A stretch of 64,000 nt of DNA, taken from assembly GCF_030767025.1 (NCBI RefSeq), contig NZ_JASITE010000017.1:82956-146955 (forward strand). Direction: 5' to 3'. The translations under genes and the position numbers were made by a program. The notes under the pieces are model-generated. The model was not told the DNA's origin. It saw nothing but the letters and a program-made list of their open reading frames with translations, and made no database searches. Source of the DNA: Nocardia sp. CC227C (GTDB lineage Bacteria > Actinomycetota > Actinomycetes > Mycobacteriales > Mycobacteriaceae). Each line of letters starts with the position of its first letter. Position 1 is the stretch's first letter. Shown here piece after piece: positions 23,841-32,531 of this stretch.

Positions 23841-24692
23841 TCACTCCACCCGGTGCAGCTCCAGGGTGCAGCACTTCACGCTGCCGCCCGCCTTGAGCAG
23901 CTCCGACAGGTCGATGCCGACCGGATGGTAGCCGCGCTCGCGCAGCTGGTCCGGCAGTGTGGTGGCGCGATCGGTCAGGAAGACGTGGTAGCCGTCGCAG
24001 ACTCCGTTGAGCCCCAGCACATTCGCGTCGGCCTCCGTCGCGATCAGGGCGTCGGGGAACATGGCGTGCAGTAGGCGCGCACTGTCCGCCGAGAAGGCCG
24101 GGGGATGGAAGGCAATGGTGTCGCCGAGCGGCATGAGCGCCGTATCCAGGTGGTAGAAGCGCGGATCCACCAGTTCCAGCGATATCACCGGGCGACCGAA
24201 GAAGTGTTCGGCCTCGCGATGCGCGGCCGGTGCCGTGCGGAAGCCCGAACCCGCCAGGATGCGTCCGCCGACGACCGCGAAATCGCCTTCGCCCTCGTTG
24301 ATCTCGGTCGCGGCCCGGACCCGGGTCAGGCCCCGCCCGGTGAACCAGCGGTGGTAGGCCGGGCCCTCGGGCACCCGTTCGAGATTGGCGAAGCGGGCCG
24401 AGAGCGCCGCGCCGCCGACCACCAGGCCGCCATTGGCGGCGAAGACCATATCGGGCAGCCCGGGTTCCCCGGCGATGGCCTCCACTCGGTGGCCGCACCG
24501 CTCGTAGGCGGCGCGCAGGGCGTCCCACTGGGCCAGGGCGAGCGCCCGGTCCACGGGCGCGGAGACGTCCATCCACGGGTTGATGGCGTAGGTGACGTCG
24601 AAATGCTCGGGGCGGCACATGAGGTAGTGCCGGGAGATCGGGCGACGCGCGCCGGAGGGTTCGGGGGCGCGCAGCGTGGCTATCGAGGTCAT
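23841..24692 (-). CDS. ddaH: Dimethylargininase / amidinotransferase family
   Basis: A 283-residue guanidino-modifying enzyme of the pentein fold, hydrolysing N-omega-methylated arginine to citrulline and methylamine. Visible landmarks are MVFAANGGLVVGG, EGDFAVVGGRILAG, the catalytic His in FYHLDTALMPLGD, and the catalytic Cys at the C-terminus in GGSVKCCTLELHR. ATG 24692 begins MTSIATLRAPE. It is divergent from an Lrp/AsnC regulator, the usual arrangement for amino-acid catabolic genes. An ornithine- or arginine-related function cannot be excluded. Confidence 0.82.
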   Translation of the reverse strand: MTSIATLRAPEPSGARRPISRHYLMCRPEHFDVTYAINPWMDVSAPVDRALALAQWDALRAAYERCGHRVEAIAGEPGLPDMVFAANGGLVVGGAALSARFANLERVPEGPAYHRWFTGRGLTRVRAATEINEGEGDFAVVGGRILAGSGFRTAPAAHREAEHFFGRPVISLELVDPRFYHLDTALMPLGDTIAFHPPAFSADSARLLHAMFPDALIATEADANVLGLNGVCDGYHVFLTDRATTLPDQLRERGYHPVGIDLSELLKAGGSVKCCTLELHRVE

Positions 24693-24766
24693 CGACACTC
24701 CGTCCGAATCGGTGACACAGCAGTGATCACGACGGTATTGGGCGTATCGTTGCGTTGAGAACACTG

Positions 24767-24781
24767 ATCTGTTGCGCAGAT
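24767..24781. promoter_or_regulatory. Candidate Lrp/AsnC operator
   Basis: 15-bp palindrome ATCTG-TTGCG-CAGAT between ddaH and the Lrp gene, the length expected for Lrp-family boxes. A further TTGCGCA is found about 30 bases downstream, so a multi-site region is plausible. Confidence 0.5.
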
Positions 24782-24830
24782 TCGGATAGAAACAGCGAAT
24801 CATTGCGCACAGACGAAACGGACGGTACCC

Positions 24831-25268
24831 ATGGACGAGATCGACCGGCGCATCCTCGCCCATCTGCTGCGGTATGCCCGCGCGTCCTTCCAGGAGATCG
24901 GCGCGGCGGTCGGCCTGTCGGCCCCCGCGGTGAAGCGGCGGGTGGACAAGCTGGTGGCGGGCGGCCAGATCACCGGGTTCACCGCGATGGTCAACCCGTC
25001 GGCACTGGGTTGGCGCACCGAGGCGTACGTCGAGGTCTACTACCGCGACAACATCACCCCGGCCGAACTCAAGCGCAGTCTCGAACCCATATCGCAGGTG
25101 GTGGGCGTGTGGACCATCGCGGGCGAGGCCGACGCCCTGGTGCACGTCATGGCGACCGATATGGCGGAGATCGAGCGGACCGTCGAACGCATCCGGGAGA
25201 ACACCCGTGTCGGACGCACCCGCAGCAGCATCGTCATGTCCCGCATCCTGGAACGACCGCGTACCTGA
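24831..25268 (+). CDS. Lrp/AsnC family regulator
   Basis: A 145-residue Lrp-type regulator: N-terminal helix-turn-helix (MDEIDRRILAHLLRYARASF, then GLSAPAVKRRVDKL) and a C-terminal RAM ligand-binding domain (EPISQVVGVWTIAGEADALVHVMATD in part). It would act as an octamer responding to an amino acid. Divergent from ddaH, it most likely controls that gene and itself. The N-terminus starts directly at the family's usual first residue. Confidence 0.88.
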   Translation: MDEIDRRILAHLLRYARASFQEIGAAVGLSAPAVKRRVDKLVAGGQITGFTAMVNPSALGWRTEAYVEVYYRDNITPAELKRSLEPISQVVGVWTIAGEADALVHVMATDMAEIERTVERIRENTRVGRTRSSIVMSRILERPRT

Positions 25269-25350
25269 CGGCGGCGCGCATGCTCGCAACCGCAGCCCGA
25301 TGGATCGACTTCGCGCGCTCGGGTAAGGGCGGTGCTGCCGGGCGCGGGCG

Positions 25351-26412
25351 TCAGGACAGTCGGCGCTGGAATACGGTGGCCGGCTCGCCGGTGGCGAGGT
25401 CCACCGTCACCACGCCGAGATCGGCCGAATTCCGGGTCAGGTCCAGCGTCATGAAACCGAGTTCGTCGTAGTTCTCGTACAGCGCCGGGGTCGGGTCCTG
25501 CCCCCTGGCGCGGTCGCCGTGCACGGATTTGGCGGCCGCGCCTGAGATGAGTTGGCGGGTGCCCTTCGAGGCCGTGGTCGGATCGAGGACCTGGAGCGAA
25601 TGGTCGTGGCCGGAGAGGATGAACTGGCAGCGGCCCAGCACATGGTTCTCGAAGAAGCGTTTGACGTGGATTCCGTTGATGGGCTCGATATTCAGGCCCT
25701 CGTAGTTTCCGGCATTCCCGTGCGGGCCGTTGTTGAGGTACGGGTGGTGGGTGCAGGCGATCTTCCACTCGGCCGGGGAGGCGGCGATGGCGCTGTCCAG
25801 CCAGGCGGCCTGTTCGGTCATGAACTGGCCGTCGGCCGCCCAGTAGGGTGCGAACAGCGGCGGCAGGTAGGCCGCGATGGGATTCAGGTCCAGCACGAAG
25901 AATTCGACCACCGGCCGCTGTTCGGGAATGCGCACCGAGTAGTAGCGGGCGGGCATGAACCAGCGGGCCGAGCGCGCGTGATAGGCCACCTCGTGGTCAC
26001 CGCGCAGCAGCCAGCCGCCGTCACCGGGCAGGATCGAGCTGTTGTCGTGGTTGCCCTGCACCATCAGCCACGGGAAGTCGAGCCCGTGGTTGGGGTCCTC
26101 GAATTTGGCGGCGAACTGGGCGTCCTCGTCGGACCACGGGCCGCTCTCGTACACATTGTCGCCGAGCGCCAGGGCCAGCGAGAACGGGTCGCGGGCGTGC
26201 AGGGCGCGGGCGGCGTCGGCGACCTGCCACTGCGGCCGGGCACCGGTGCCCGCGTCGCCGGTGACGAGGATGCGCAGCGAATCGCCGGTGGGGAAGGCCG
26301 CCTTGGTCACCGCCGGGGCGGGGGCGGCGTGAGCGGTCGCCGTACCGGCCAGTGTGGCTATTCCGGCGGCTGCGGTCGCTCCCGCCAGGAAACCGCGGCG
26401 GTCCAGATTCAT
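25351..26412 (-). CDS. Tat-exported metallophosphatase (purple acid phosphatase-like)
   Basis: A 353-residue secreted calcineurin-like phosphoesterase. The twin-arginine signal is MNLDRRGFLAGATAAAG, ending near ATAHAAPAP. Metal-binding motifs follow in order: TGDAGTG, GDNVYE, GNHDNS, THHPYLNNG and SGHDHS. It should act outside the membrane, hydrolysing phosphate monoesters. ATG 26412 is chosen over 26445 because the Tat motif then lies at residues 3-10. It converges with the Lrp gene. Confidence 0.85.
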   Translation of the reverse strand: MNLDRRGFLAGATAAAGIATLAGTATAHAAPAPAVTKAAFPTGDSLRILVTGDAGTGARPQWQVADAARALHARDPFSLALALGDNVYESGPWSDEDAQFAAKFEDPNHGLDFPWLMVQGNHDNSSILPGDGGWLLRGDHEVAYHARSARWFMPARYYSVRIPEQRPVVEFFVLDLNPIAAYLPPLFAPYWAADGQFMTEQAAWLDSAIAASPAEWKIACTHHPYLNNGPHGNAGNYEGLNIEPINGIHVKRFFENHVLGRCQFILSGHDHSLQVLDPTTASKGTRQLISGAAAKSVHGDRARGQDPTPALYENYDELGFMTLDLTRNSADLGVVTVDLATGEPATVFQRRLS

Positions 26413-26513
26413 CCTGTTCACCCCTGCCTCTCGTAGCTTTGACACCGCCCCTGCCCGGTGAGAGTGTTATGCGCACTATTTCTCACCCGCCGGCACCGTA
26501 GGGGGACGCTGCG

Positions 26514-27869
26514 ATGACCATACTGGCCTCGGGGCTCTTCATCGATTGGGAGCACCTCACCGGCCAGTCCAAACTCGTCGTCGACCTGGTGAGTTTCCCC
26601 CTGTTCAGTGCCGTCGCGGGCTGGCTCACCAACTGGACCGGCGTGCTCATGCTCTTCTGGCCGGTCCTTTTCCGCGGTTTCCGGGTGCCGGGCCTGGATG
26701 TGCTGTATCCCTACTTCCCGCGCCGGGTGCAGGTGCTGCCCACCTTCTCCGGCGACGGCAGACAGCTCGGCTTCCAGGGCTTCATCCCCGCCCGCGCGGA
26801 GAAGATGGCCAGTATCTGCGTGGACAAGGCGCTCATGCGGATCGGCAGTCCGCGCGACTTCATCCACGAACTGGATCTGGACGGTATCGCCGACTACATC
26901 GCCGAGATCGCCCGCAAGCAGGTGCAGCCCATCGTGGACGAGATCATGATGCGGGAGAACCCGGATCTGTGGGCCACCGTGCCGCGCGCGGTGAAGCAGA
27001 TCATCTATCAGCGGGTGGAACGCGAACTGCCGCTGCTGTCCCGGCGGGCCTTCGACCACCTCGGTGACAATGTCGAACAGCTCATCGACATCAAGGATTT
27101 CGTCATCCGCTATCTGCGGGACAACCCGACCATCCTCAAGGATCTGACCACCACCATCGCCGCGCCGGAACTGCGTTTCATGGTGCGGATCGGTTTGCTC
27201 GGTGCGCCCTTCGGCCTGCTGCTGGCGCTGTATCTGCATGTGCACCACGACATTCCGGTCGTCGGCTGGCTGCCCGGCTGGTTCGTGGTGCTGGTCGCCA
27301 CGGCGGCCATCGGCGTGATCGTCAATGTGATCGCCGTGAAGATGGTGTTCGAACCCGGCGATCCGCAGCCGCGCTACAAGTACCTGTGGAAGCAGGCGCT
27401 GCTGGCCAAGCGGCAGCCCGAGGCCGCGCAGGATCTGGCCGAGATCCTGGCCTACCAGGTGCTGACGCTGCCGAACCTGGCGAAAGAACTGCTGGACGGC
27501 CCCAATGGGGACAAGACCCGGCGACTGCTGGAACGGCTCATCTCCGATTCGATCCACCGGCAGCTGGGGCCGACCCGGTCGGTGGTGCGGGCGGCCTTCG
27601 GGCGGCGGCAGTTCGACAATCTGAAGGTCGGGGCGGTCGGCGCGGCGGTGGGGCTGGCCCCGAGCCTGGTCGAGGACGAGGTCTTCGCGGCCGAACAGGC
27701 CAAGAAGATCGATGAGTTCGCGGCCCGCAAACTTCAGCAGCTCACCCCCGGCGAGTTCATGGAGATGTTCTACGCCTCGGTCGAACAGGACGCCTGGCTG
27801 CTGTACCTGCACGGCGCGGTGCTCGGTCTCGGCGTCGGCGCGATTCACCTGATCCTGTTCGGCTGGTAG
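26514..27869 (+). CDS. DUF445 family membrane protein
   Basis: A 451-residue protein. An N-terminal membrane stretch (FPLFSAVAGWLTNWTGVLMLFW in part), a large amphipathic helical middle (residues 85-215, LWATVPRAVKQIIYQRVERE) and later hydrophobic segments (LLGAPFGLLLALYLHV, WFVVLVATAAIGVIVNVIAVKM) match DUF445/YheB-like proteins. The final segment is LHGAVLGLGVGAIHLILFGW. The family has no established function. ATG 26514 follows GGGGGACG. Confidence 0.78.
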   Translation: MTILASGLFIDWEHLTGQSKLVVDLVSFPLFSAVAGWLTNWTGVLMLFWPVLFRGFRVPGLDVLYPYFPRRVQVLPTFSGDGRQLGFQGFIPARAEKMASICVDKALMRIGSPRDFIHELDLDGIADYIAEIARKQVQPIVDEIMMRENPDLWATVPRAVKQIIYQRVERELPLLSRRAFDHLGDNVEQLIDIKDFVIRYLRDNPTILKDLTTTIAAPELRFMVRIGLLGAPFGLLLALYLHVHHDIPVVGWLPGWFVVLVATAAIGVIVNVIAVKMVFEPGDPQPRYKYLWKQALLAKRQPEAAQDLAEILAYQVLTLPNLAKELLDGPNGDKTRRLLERLISDSIHRQLGPTRSVVRAAFGRRQFDNLKVGAVGAAVGLAPSLVEDEVFAAEQAKKIDEFAARKLQQLTPGEFMEMFYASVEQDAWLLYLHGAVLGLGVGAIHLILFGW

Positions 27870-27933
27870 GCACCCGCAGAAATACAAGCACGCGTGCTTG
27901 CCTTTTTATCGGTGCACTGCGATGCTGGCCGGC

Positions 27934-28725
27934 ATGGCCGACGTGGAGGCGCTGCTCGGGGATTTCACCGCCGAGTGCGCGGAGCTGGATGCACTGGTGG
28001 CGGATCTCGACCCCGCCGAGTGGGAGCGCGACACGCCCGCGCCCGGCTGGCGCATCGCGCATCAGATCGCGCATTTGACCTGGACCGACGAGGTGGCGGC
28101 GCTCGCGGCCACCGACCCCGAGCGGTTCGGGAAGCTGGTCGAGGAGGCCGCGCCCCGGGCACTGACCTTCGTGGACGAAGCGGCGGAGGAGAAGGCGCGC
28201 ACCCCGGCGCGGGAACTGCTCGCCGAATGGCGTTCGCGGCGAACGGCACTGGTCGAGGCGCTGCGACAGGTGCCCGCCGGGACCAAACTGCCCTGGTTCG
28301 GGCCGCCCATGAGTCCGGCGTCCATGGTCACCGCGCGCCTCATGGAAACTTGGGCACACGGACAGGACGTCGCCGATGCGCTCGGCGTGCCGCGCACCCC
28401 CACCGCGCGGCTGCGGCATATCGCCCATCTCGGCGTGCGCACGCGGAACTACGCGTACCTGGTGCACGGGCGCAGCGCACCCGCCGAGGAATTCCGGGTG
28501 GAGCTGACCGCCCCCGACGGCAGCTCGTGGACCTGGGGTCCGGCGGACGCGACGCAGCGAATCAGCGGTCCGGCACTGGATTTCTGCCAGCTGGTGACCC
28601 AACGCCGCCATCTCGACGACCTCGATCTCGAGGTGGTCGGTGACGATGCGATCGAATGGCTCGGCCTCGCACAGGCTTTCGCCGGTCCCCCCGGAACCGG
28701 GCGCACGGCGGGCCAATTCGGCTGA
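27934..28725 (+). CDS. TIGR03084 / DinB-like mycothiol-type protein
   Basis: A 263-residue protein with an N-terminal four-helix metal-binding bundle: LDPAEWERDTPAPGWRIAHQ, IAHLTWTDE and METWAHGQDVADALG place His residues typical of the mycothiol-dependent maleylpyruvate isomerase/DinB fold. The C-terminal part (RHIAHLGVRTRNYAYLVHGR) is that of TIGR03084. These proteins are thought to be thiol-dependent enzymes. Start ATG 27934 is chosen; an in-frame ATG at 27922 is possible. Confidence 0.8.
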   Translation: MADVEALLGDFTAECAELDALVADLDPAEWERDTPAPGWRIAHQIAHLTWTDEVAALAATDPERFGKLVEEAAPRALTFVDEAAEEKARTPARELLAEWRSRRTALVEALRQVPAGTKLPWFGPPMSPASMVTARLMETWAHGQDVADALGVPRTPTARLRHIAHLGVRTRNYAYLVHGRSAPAEEFRVELTAPDGSSWTWGPADATQRISGPALDFCQLVTQRRHLDDLDLEVVGDDAIEWLGLAQAFAGPPGTGRTAGQFG

Positions 28726-29057
28726 CCCGCCGCACGTCTCGACCCCCGACCTCGGCGTTGACGAGAGCGGGCGAGCGTCACTGTAGATGCGCCGTGCCTG
28801 GTGCCGACCGGACGCCATTGGCCGGAGGTCTTCGTGGCAGTCGAGATGACGCTCGCCAGCTAACCGAATATCTACCCCGTCGCCGGACGGCGGAAACGCA
28901 CTGATGCGTCCGGTTGCCGAGCTGTGATCCTGGTCTCACGGGGGACATGTGTAACCCGACGGCACCGTAACCTGGACGAGCGTACGACTTTCAACGGTGC
29001 GGGTCGTACGCTGCAGGGGAGCAGGGGGACGAGGGGAGATGGAAAGGACCGCACCAG
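28726..29057. other. Gene-free region before the membrane-anchored repeat protein
   Basis: 332 bases with no supported gene. It contains a 10-bp-arm inverted repeat (28979-29012) and a direct repeat GTAACC about 14 bases apart near 28951-28971. A weak AGCTAACC near 28858 recalls one box of the ydaO riboswitch but the rest of that motif is absent. Confidence 0.5.
28979..29012. repeat. Inverted repeat in the leader of the 29058 gene
   Basis: Perfect arms AGCGTACGAC (28979-28988) and GTCGTACGCT (29003-29012) around 14 bases. It ends 45 bases before the ATG, so it could be an operator or a 5'-leader stem-loop. Confidence 0.6.
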
Positions 29058-29972
29058 ATGTCGCACGATCCGGCGACGCGGGGCGCGGCTACCCGGAACA
29101 CTCGGCGCGCCGCACAGATCCTCCGCCACACCGCCGTCGTCGGCGCGGGCATGGCCAGCATCGGCCTCACCGTCGCCGCGGGCACCTATATCGCCAATGA
29201 GCTACCCGGGGCACAGCGTCCCGACACCGTCCTCGCCGCACCGCCCGCACCATCGCCGCGCGGGGGCACCGGGACCGGTCACGGGCTGCCGGAACGCCCG
29301 GCACTCACGCCCATCGCGGAAAAGATCGAACTCGCTTCGCTTTTCGGTCCGCTGACCGCCTCGCCGACCCAGTCGGCGGTGACGGCCGCGCGCCCCACCA
29401 TCCTGCAACCCGGCCGCCAGCTCGCGGATTCGCCCGGCCTGGCCGGGCGGTTGCGCGTCGGCGACACCTTCGTGGGTGCGCAGGTCGTCCCGGTCCCACG
29501 CAATTCGGTCGCTATCACGGTGGACACCAATGTCTTCGGCACCGTCGCCGATCTGGTGCTGCCCGCGGCGGACGGCGACGGAATCGACCTCGGACCGGCC
29601 GGCACCACCCGACTGCACACCGAACTCGATACCCGCAGCGGTGAACTGTCGCTGGTGCTCTCCGATACGGAACTCGGCGAGATCGGGGTGCGGCTGACCC
29701 GTTATCCCGCCCCCGCCGAGACCACCGCGCCGGACCCGGATGCACGCACGGCGAACACATCGCCGACGGCGACCGAGCAACCGCCGACGGCGACCGAGCA
29801 ACCGCCGACGGCGACCGAGCCGGACATCGCATCCGGATACACCGGCGTATCCGAGCAGTCCGGCGGGGCCGAACCGGCAGCCCCACCGCGACCGGTCGTG
29901 ACCTCCGCGACCCCGGGCGAGCGACCCAGCACCCCCGTCGCACCGGAGACCGGCGACCTCACCACTGTGTGA
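29058..29972 (+). CDS. Membrane-anchored protein with threonine/proline tail
   Basis: A 304-residue protein unknown to me. One N-terminal membrane segment (VVGAGMASIGLTVAAGTYIA, residues 28-47) is followed by an extracytoplasmic region of about 150 residues with beta pattern (VGAQVVPVPRNSVAITVDTN, then GTVADLVLPA). A Pro/Thr/Glu tail follows, containing three copies of a 7-residue PTATEQP unit. It looks like an exported, surface-exposed protein; the Thr-rich tail would suit O-mannosylation. RBS: GAAAGGA about 9 bases upstream. It ends 10 bases before lhgO. Confidence 0.6.
   Translation: MSHDPATRGAATRNTRRAAQILRHTAVVGAGMASIGLTVAAGTYIANELPGAQRPDTVLAAPPAPSPRGGTGTGHGLPERPALTPIAEKIELASLFGPLTASPTQSAVTAARPTILQPGRQLADSPGLAGRLRVGDTFVGAQVVPVPRNSVAITVDTNVFGTVADLVLPAADGDGIDLGPAGTTRLHTELDTRSGELSLVLSDTELGEIGVRLTRYPAPAETTAPDPDARTANTSPTATEQPPTATEQPPTATEPDIASGYTGVSEQSGGAEPAAPPRPVVTSATPGERPSTPVAPETGDLTTV
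29763..29820 (+). repeat. 21-bp in-frame repeats (PTATEQP x3)
   Basis: Nearly perfect 2.8 copies of a 21-bp unit built on CCGACGGCGACCGAGCAACC, encoding PTATEQP-PTATEQP-PTATEP inside the tail of the 29058 gene. Length is a multiple of three, so copy number can vary without breaking the frame. Confidence 0.85.
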
Positions 29973-29982
29973 CACTTGCTGC

Positions 29983-31167
29983 GTGTACGACTACTGCGTG
30001 ATCGGCGGCGGGATCGTCGGCGTGGCCACGGCCCACCGGCTGCTGTCCCGCCGCCCCGGGGCCAGTCTGCTGTTGGTGGAGAAGGCCGCCGCGCTGGGCA
30101 CGCACCAGACCGGGCACAACAGCGGCGTCATCCACTCCGGCATCTACTACGCGCCGGGCAGCCTGAAGGCGCGGCTGTGCCGGGAAGGAGCGCGCCGCAC
30201 CAAGGAATTCGCGGCGGCGCACGACATTCCCTTCCAGGTCTGCGGAAAGCTGCTGGTGGCGACCGATGCCGCCGAACACGCCCGGATGCTGGCGCTCTAC
30301 GAGCGGTCGGTCGCCAACGGCGTGGACGTGGAACTGCTCGACGCCGCCGAACTGAGACGGCGCGAGCCCCGGGTGACCGGGGTGGGCGCGCTGTTCGTGC
30401 CCGACACCGGGATCATCGACTACACCCGGGTGACCACCGCGCTGGCGGCGCAGGTGCGGGCCGCGGGCGGGACGGTGGTACTCGGCGCGGAGGTCACCGC
30501 CATCGACGAAACCGGTGACGCGGTCACCGTTTCCGGCCCGGCCGGGAGCTGGCGGGCCCGGCGGCTGGTGGTGTGCGCGGGCCTGCAGGCCGATCGGCTG
30601 GCGCGGCTGGCCGGGTTGCGGACCCACCTGCGCATCGTGCCGTTCCGGGGCGAGTACTACCAGCTGCCGCCGACCCGCAAGGATCTGGTGCGCACCCTCA
30701 TCTACCCCATCCCGGATCCCGAATTGCCGTTCCTGGGCGTGCATTTGAGCCCCACCGTCGACGGTGACCTGACCGTAGGGCCGAATGCGGTATTGGGCCT
30801 GGCTCGCGAGGGCTACCGCAAGGGCAGCGTCGATCTGCGCGACGTGCGGGAGATCCTGGGATTTCGCGGGTTTCACCGAGTGGCGGCGGCCAATGTGCGG
30901 ACCGGCGTTCGGGAGCTGCGCAATTCGCTGTTCAAGCGCGGCTATCTGGCCGAATGTCGGCGCTACTGCCCGGAACTCACCCTCGACGATCTGCTGCCGC
31001 GCGAGGCGGGCATCCGGGCGCAGGCGGTGCTGCGCGACGGCACGCTCGTCCACGACTTCCTGGTTGAAAAGACAGAGCGGTCGGTTCATGTACTGAACGC
31101 CCCTTCGCCCGCCGCGACATCGGCGCTGCCCATCGCGGCGCACATCGTCAATGAATTGGACGGTTGA
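29983..31167 (+). CDS. lhgO: L-2-hydroxyglutarate oxidase
   Basis: A 394-residue FAD enzyme of the DAO superfamily that oxidises L-2-hydroxyglutarate to 2-oxoglutarate, a repair reaction. The dinucleotide motif is VIGGGIVGVATAHRLL at residues 6-21. Family-specific stretches include THQTGHNSGVIHSGIYYAPG, KLLVATDAAE and VPFRGEYYQL. The C-terminus has GIRAQAVLRDGTLVHDFLVE. The start is a GTG 10 bases after the previous stop. It is followed by an SRPBCC gene on the same strand. Confidence 0.9.
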   Translation: MYDYCVIGGGIVGVATAHRLLSRRPGASLLLVEKAAALGTHQTGHNSGVIHSGIYYAPGSLKARLCREGARRTKEFAAAHDIPFQVCGKLLVATDAAEHARMLALYERSVANGVDVELLDAAELRRREPRVTGVGALFVPDTGIIDYTRVTTALAAQVRAAGGTVVLGAEVTAIDETGDAVTVSGPAGSWRARRLVVCAGLQADRLARLAGLRTHLRIVPFRGEYYQLPPTRKDLVRTLIYPIPDPELPFLGVHLSPTVDGDLTVGPNAVLGLAREGYRKGSVDLRDVREILGFRGFHRVAAANVRTGVRELRNSLFKRGYLAECRRYCPELTLDDLLPREAGIRAQAVLRDGTLVHDFLVEKTERSVHVLNAPSPAATSALPIAAHIVNELDG

Positions 31168-31202
31168 TCACATATCGGGAATGCGGCAAAGGCTCGGTAA
31201 CC

Positions 31203-31230
31203 CTGACAATAAAGAGGACGGATGTAGTAT
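31203..31230 (+). promoter_or_regulatory. Candidate promoter of the SRPBCC gene
   Basis: CTGACA (31203-31208), 16-base spacer, TAGTAT (31225-31230) in a locally AT-rich stretch. The transcript would begin about 25 bases before the ATG at 31263. Confidence 0.5.
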
Positions 31231-31262
31231 TTTTAACCGCAGCCGTGGGACAGGGAGCACCT

Positions 31263-31763
31263 ATGGGCCATATCAAACTCGCGAGCGACGTCGGAGCGCC
31301 CGTGGAAGTCGCGTTCAGGTACACGGACAACCATCAGTTCGTGCCGGACTGGGCCTTCGCCGTCGCCGCCTTCGAACCCGTCGGGGATACCGACCACGGT
31401 GCGGGGGCGATCTTCGCGTGTACTCTCCGAGTGGGCCCGTGGCATCCGACGGTCGAGTGTGAGATCTCCGAATACCGCCGCAACGCGGTCATCGAGTACA
31501 CACTCCGCAGGCGCCGGCCGGGGAAGGCGGCGCCCGCGGACTCTCCTCTCGCGGTGATCAGCCTGCGTTTCGACCCGCTCGGCTACGGACGCTCGGTCAT
31601 CACCTCCGAGGCGGAGTATTTCGAACCGCCAGGTCTTCTCGGCCGCCTGTGCTCGCGAATGCTGCATCCGGCCGTACAATCGGCGGTGCGACGGACCGAA
31701 TCGCAATTGCGAAGGGAGATAGAGGGATTCCACGGAACGGATCTTGTCGGCCGGATTGCGTAG
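31263..31763 (+). CDS. SRPBCC (START-like) family protein
   Basis: A 166-residue protein with the START/SRPBCC arrangement: HIKLASDVGAPVEVAFRYTDNH at the N-terminus (strand-helix), central strands (CTLRVGPWHPTVECEISEY) and a long C-terminal helix (AVRRTESQLRREIEGFHG). Such proteins bind hydrophobic ligands or act as cyclases. ATG 31263 follows CAGGGAGC; an ATG at 31164 would add 33 unrelated residues. It precedes the RNase H gene by 10 bases. Confidence 0.72.
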   Translation: MGHIKLASDVGAPVEVAFRYTDNHQFVPDWAFAVAAFEPVGDTDHGAGAIFACTLRVGPWHPTVECEISEYRRNAVIEYTLRRRRPGKAAPADSPLAVISLRFDPLGYGRSVITSEAEYFEPPGLLGRLCSRMLHPAVQSAVRRTESQLRREIEGFHGTDLVGRIA

Positions 31764-31773
31764 GGTGCCAAGC

Positions 31774-32460
31774 ATGATCATCGTGAGCACCGACGGATCG
31801 TGCCTGCGTAACCCGGGTGGCGCCATCGGGTGGGCCTGGGTCAACCACGCGGGCGGATCGGCCAGTGGCGGGGCTCCCACCGGCACCAATCAGATCGCCG
31901 AGCTACGCGCCCTACTCGAGGCCGTGCGCGCCCATCACGGATCCGAACCCCTACTCATCGAGAGCGATTCCCTCTACGCCATCAAGTGCGCCTCGGAGTG
32001 GATCAACGGCTGGCGACTCAATGGCTGGCGCACCTCCACCGGCGGCGCGGTCAAGAATGTCGAACTCATCCGCCAGATCGACGAGGCCATCTCCTCCCGC
32101 CCCGGACCCGTGCGTTTCCGCTGGGTACGCGGACATGTGGGCAATTACTTCAACGAGCAGGCCGACACCCTGGCGGGGCAGGCGGCCCGCAAGGTGGCCG
32201 CGGGCGCACTGCCCGATCCGGACGTCCCCGCACCCGCCGCGGTGGAACCCGCCGCGGCGGAGCCCGAGGCACCGGCACAGACCCGTGCCGCCGACGCCAC
32301 CCCGCCGACCACCCCGATTCCGGTGGTGCCCGCCCACGCGGCGACGACGGCCGCGGCCGTGGCCGACCCGGCCGCGCTGCAGGACACCATTCCCGCACCG
32401 GCGCCGATGCGTCGCCGACCGACATCGACACCCGATCCCGACGCCCTGACGCTGTTCTGA
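31774..32460 (+). CDS. RNase HI family protein with disordered tail
   Basis: A 228-residue protein. Residues 1-135 are an RNase H fold with the catalytic acids in expected places: VSTDGSCLRNPGG (Asp 7), NQIAELRALLEAV (Glu), LIESDSLYAIKCA (Asp), and a final HVGNYFNEQADTLA (His/Asp). It would cut RNA in RNA-DNA hybrids. Residues 140-228 are an Ala/Pro-rich tail absent from ordinary RNase HI. A TAGGGT hexamer lies 7 bases before the ATG, so the message may be leaderless. A strong terminator follows. Confidence 0.82.
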   Translation: MIIVSTDGSCLRNPGGAIGWAWVNHAGGSASGGAPTGTNQIAELRALLEAVRAHHGSEPLLIESDSLYAIKCASEWINGWRLNGWRTSTGGAVKNVELIRQIDEAISSRPGPVRFRWVRGHVGNYFNEQADTLAGQAARKVAAGALPDPDVPAPAAVEPAAAEPEAPAQTRAADATPPTTPIPVVPAHAATTAAAVADPAALQDTIPAPAPMRRRPTSTPDPDALTLF

Positions 32461-32482
32461 AGCGACCAACCCCCGGACGACA

Positions 32483-32516
32483 GACGCCCCACCCGCCTGG
32501 TTGCGAGTGGGGCGTC
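32483..32516. terminator. Bidirectional terminator between RNase H and mce operon
   Basis: Perfect 10-bp stem GACGCCCCAC (32483-32492) / GTGGGGCGTC (32507-32516), 14-base loop. Both flanking genes converge on it, so it can stop both. Confidence 0.8.
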
Positions 32517-32531
32517 CGCTATCGGGAGTGG

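Noticed and set aside
28850..28980. Possible c-di-AMP (ydaO-type) riboswitch upstream of the 29058 gene
   Set aside because: Only an AGCTAACC box is present; the GGGGGACCC and other conserved boxes and stems are not found in order.
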